From Bacillus sp. EB106-08-02-XG196 (GTDB lineage: Bacteria > Bacillota > Bacilli > Bacillales > Cytobacillaceae), in the NCBI RefSeq assembly GCF_013396335.1, contig NZ_JABWSY010000007.1:62001-126000 (forward strand): DNA of 64,000 bases, in the 5' to 3' direction. This document shows positions 62,860 through 64,000 of this stretch, piece by piece. The position numbers were made by a program, and so were the translations under genes. The notes beneath the pieces were generated by a model. That model was not told where the DNA came from. It searched no databases and saw only the letters and a list, made by a program, of their open reading frames with translations. The first letter of the stretch is position 1. Every line of letters begins with the position of its first letter.

Positions 62860-63624
62860 TTAATTTTTTGGTCCACCAGCAACATAGATAACCTGACCAT
62901 TAACAAAGGACGATTTTTCATCGGCAAAAAATGCCACAGCATTGGCAATATCTTCAGGCTTTCCACTTCTTCCAACAGGGATATTGGCTACACTAGCTTG
63001 GATTAATTGCTCAAATGGAACCCCAATTCTTGCTGCAGTTTCCTTTGTCATTTCCGTTTCAATAAACCCTGGTGCAACGGAGTTTGCAGTAATCCCATAT
63101 CTTCCCAGCTCAATCGCAAGCGTTTTTGTGAAACCCTGTAACCCTGCTTTGGCGGCAGCATAATTGGCCTGACCCCGATTACCAAGGGCAGAAGTCGAAG
63201 AAATATTAATGATGCGTCCATATTTATTTTCAACCATATACCTCTGAGCAGCACGTGCAGCATTGAAGGATCCTTTTAAGTGAACATCCATGACCATTTG
63301 CCAGTCAGAGTCTGTCATTTTAAATAAAAGATTATCACGGATAACACCTGCATTATTGACTAGAATATCAATTGAGCCAAGTGCCTCATACGCCTCTTTA
63401 AAGGCACTCTCCACTTGCTCGGCATCGACTACGTTTGCGACCTTTGAAAAAACGTCATAACCCTTTTCTCTAAGTTCATTCGTTGTTTCTGCTAATGCTT
63501 CTTCATTTAAATCAATAAACGCTACCTTCGCGCCTTCCTCGGCAAAACGTTCCACAATCCCCTTACCAATCCCCCGGCTTCCTCCTGTTACAAACGCCAC
63601 TCTTCCTAAAAATCTACCTGTCAT
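62860..63624 (-). CDS. 3-oxoacyl-ACP/CoA reductase, SDR family (FabG-like)
   Basis: 254 residues. VAFVTGGSRGIGKGI, NNAGVIRDNLLFKMT, INISSTSALGNRGQANYAAAKAG with Ser-Tyr-Lys and the C-terminal VNGQVIYVAGG. Close in form to FabG. ATG 63624 with AGGAGGAT. Together with the MaoC pair it gives hydration and oxidation steps of a beta-oxidation-like route. Confidence 0.87.
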   Translation of the reverse strand: MTGRFLGRVAFVTGGSRGIGKGIVERFAEEGAKVAFIDLNEEALAETTNELREKGYDVFSKVANVVDAEQVESAFKEAYEALGSIDILVNNAGVIRDNLLFKMTDSDWQMVMDVHLKGSFNAARAAQRYMVENKYGRIINISSTSALGNRGQANYAAAKAGLQGFTKTLAIELGRYGITANSVAPGFIETEMTKETAARIGVPFEQLIQASVANIPVGRSGKPEDIANAVAFFADEKSSFVNGQVIYVAGGPKN

Positions 63625-63690
63625 TTCTAATCCTCCTGTAAAAAAATAGTAATCTATTCAATTTTAATAGACAACGCTTACAAATACTAT

Positions 63691-64000
63691 TTAAACGTAT
63701 TGCCCTACCTTTACATGTCCCTTAATCAAATTCCGCGCAATTATCATTCGCTGGATTTCATCGGTACCATCGTAAATTCTCCAAAGTCTTGCTTCACGGT
63801 ACCAGCGCTCGATTGGCAGTTCTCTCGTATAGCCCATTCCTCCATGGATTTGAAGCACACGGTCTACCACATTATTTCCCATATTCGCGCCATAAAGCTT
63901 TGCCATTGAAGCTAGGTGACGATTATCTTCACCGTTATCAAGAGTGAATGCCGCATTTAAAACCAACCATTTAGCCGCTTCAATTTCTACTGCTGAGTCA
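63691..64000 (-). CDS. Acyl-CoA dehydrogenase, C-terminal part
   Basis: Partial at the right edge: the stop is at 63691 and the frame is open to 64000. It contains MGNNVVDRVLQIHGGMGYTRELP, ERWYREARLWRIYDGTDEIQR and ARNLIKG, all diagnostic of the C-terminal helical domain of acyl-CoA dehydrogenases (FAD enzymes). It opens the cluster with FabG-like, MaoC pair, SDR, ALDH and ADH genes and would supply the enoyl-CoA. Confidence 0.93.
   Translation of the reverse strand, partial: DSAVEIEAAKWLVLNAAFTLDNGEDNRHLASMAKLYGANMGNNVVDRVLQIHGGMGYTRELPIERWYREARLWRIYDGTDEIQRMIIARNLIKGHVKVGQYV

Overview
The window looks like a chromosomal segment of an aerobic, endospore-forming member of the Bacillaceae (Bacillus/Neobacillus type). 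Evidence: low-GC codon use, strong GGAGG-type ribosome binding sites, frequent TTG and GTG starts, a GerA-type germinant receptor operon, spore transglutaminase, ComK, KimA with a c-di-AMP riboswitch, BcrC, PpaC and the SasA/YwaC alarmone synthetase. I saw no rRNA, tRNA, CRISPR array, transposase or prophage.

Layout. 1-3950 (minus): assimilatory or ammonifying nitrite reduction, nirB-nirD-nirC-SUMT (siroheme). 4169-8307 (minus): four-gene germinant receptor operon A-B-C plus a small two-helix D subunit. 8524-15782: small membrane proteins, comK, a two-domain GGCT protein, MATE and MFS transporters, histidinol phosphatase, an unknown secreted-looking or structural protein. 15812-21143: kimA behind a ydaO riboswitch, a YheC/D ATP-grasp spore protein, a glutaredoxin-like protein, a broken YfcE-type phosphoesterase, bcrC. 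22072-29178: YjiH-type transporter and hutG-hutI-hutU, preceded by an AraC-type response regulator with Glu at the phospho-acceptor position and a tandem operator-like repeat. 29365-33777: VWA-like protein next to a compact gas-vesicle operon gvpA-N-F-G-L-S-K-J with a hairpin between gvpA and gvpN. 34027-44641: UDP-glucose/UDP-glucuronate synthesis (galU, ugd), glycosyltransferase, HipA-like and protein-kinase-like proteins, MFS, ATP-grasp, SRAP DNA-damage protein, flavodoxin. 44886-50851: YfjL-like protein, CsoR, alanine/glycine:Na+ symporter, SasA, TetR with two palindromes, small proteins, tgl. 50954-54795 (minus): periplasmic-type nitrate reductase napA-B-D-F. 55023-57865: CNNM/CBS transporter, MerR regulator, ppaC. 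58045-64000 (minus): a catabolic cluster with acyl-CoA dehydrogenase, two SDRs, a MaoC pair, aldehyde and alcohol dehydrogenases.

How parts fit together: Nap (nitrate to nitrite) and NirBD (nitrite to ammonium) could form a dissimilatory or detoxifying nitrate-to-ammonium route, with NirC moving nitrite and SUMT supplying siroheme. GalU, Ugd, the GT4 enzyme and the two kinase-like proteins suggest an envelope or spore polysaccharide locus. The most unusual items are the minimal gas-vesicle operon with a neighbouring VWA-like gene, the Asp-to-Glu response regulator with its 22-bp-period operator, the Nap operon without a recognisable quinol dehydrogenase, the kinase-like protein with an Arg/Gly/Lys/Asp-rich tail, and a family of short dispersed repeats (GGTGCCTGTCACC, five exact copies).
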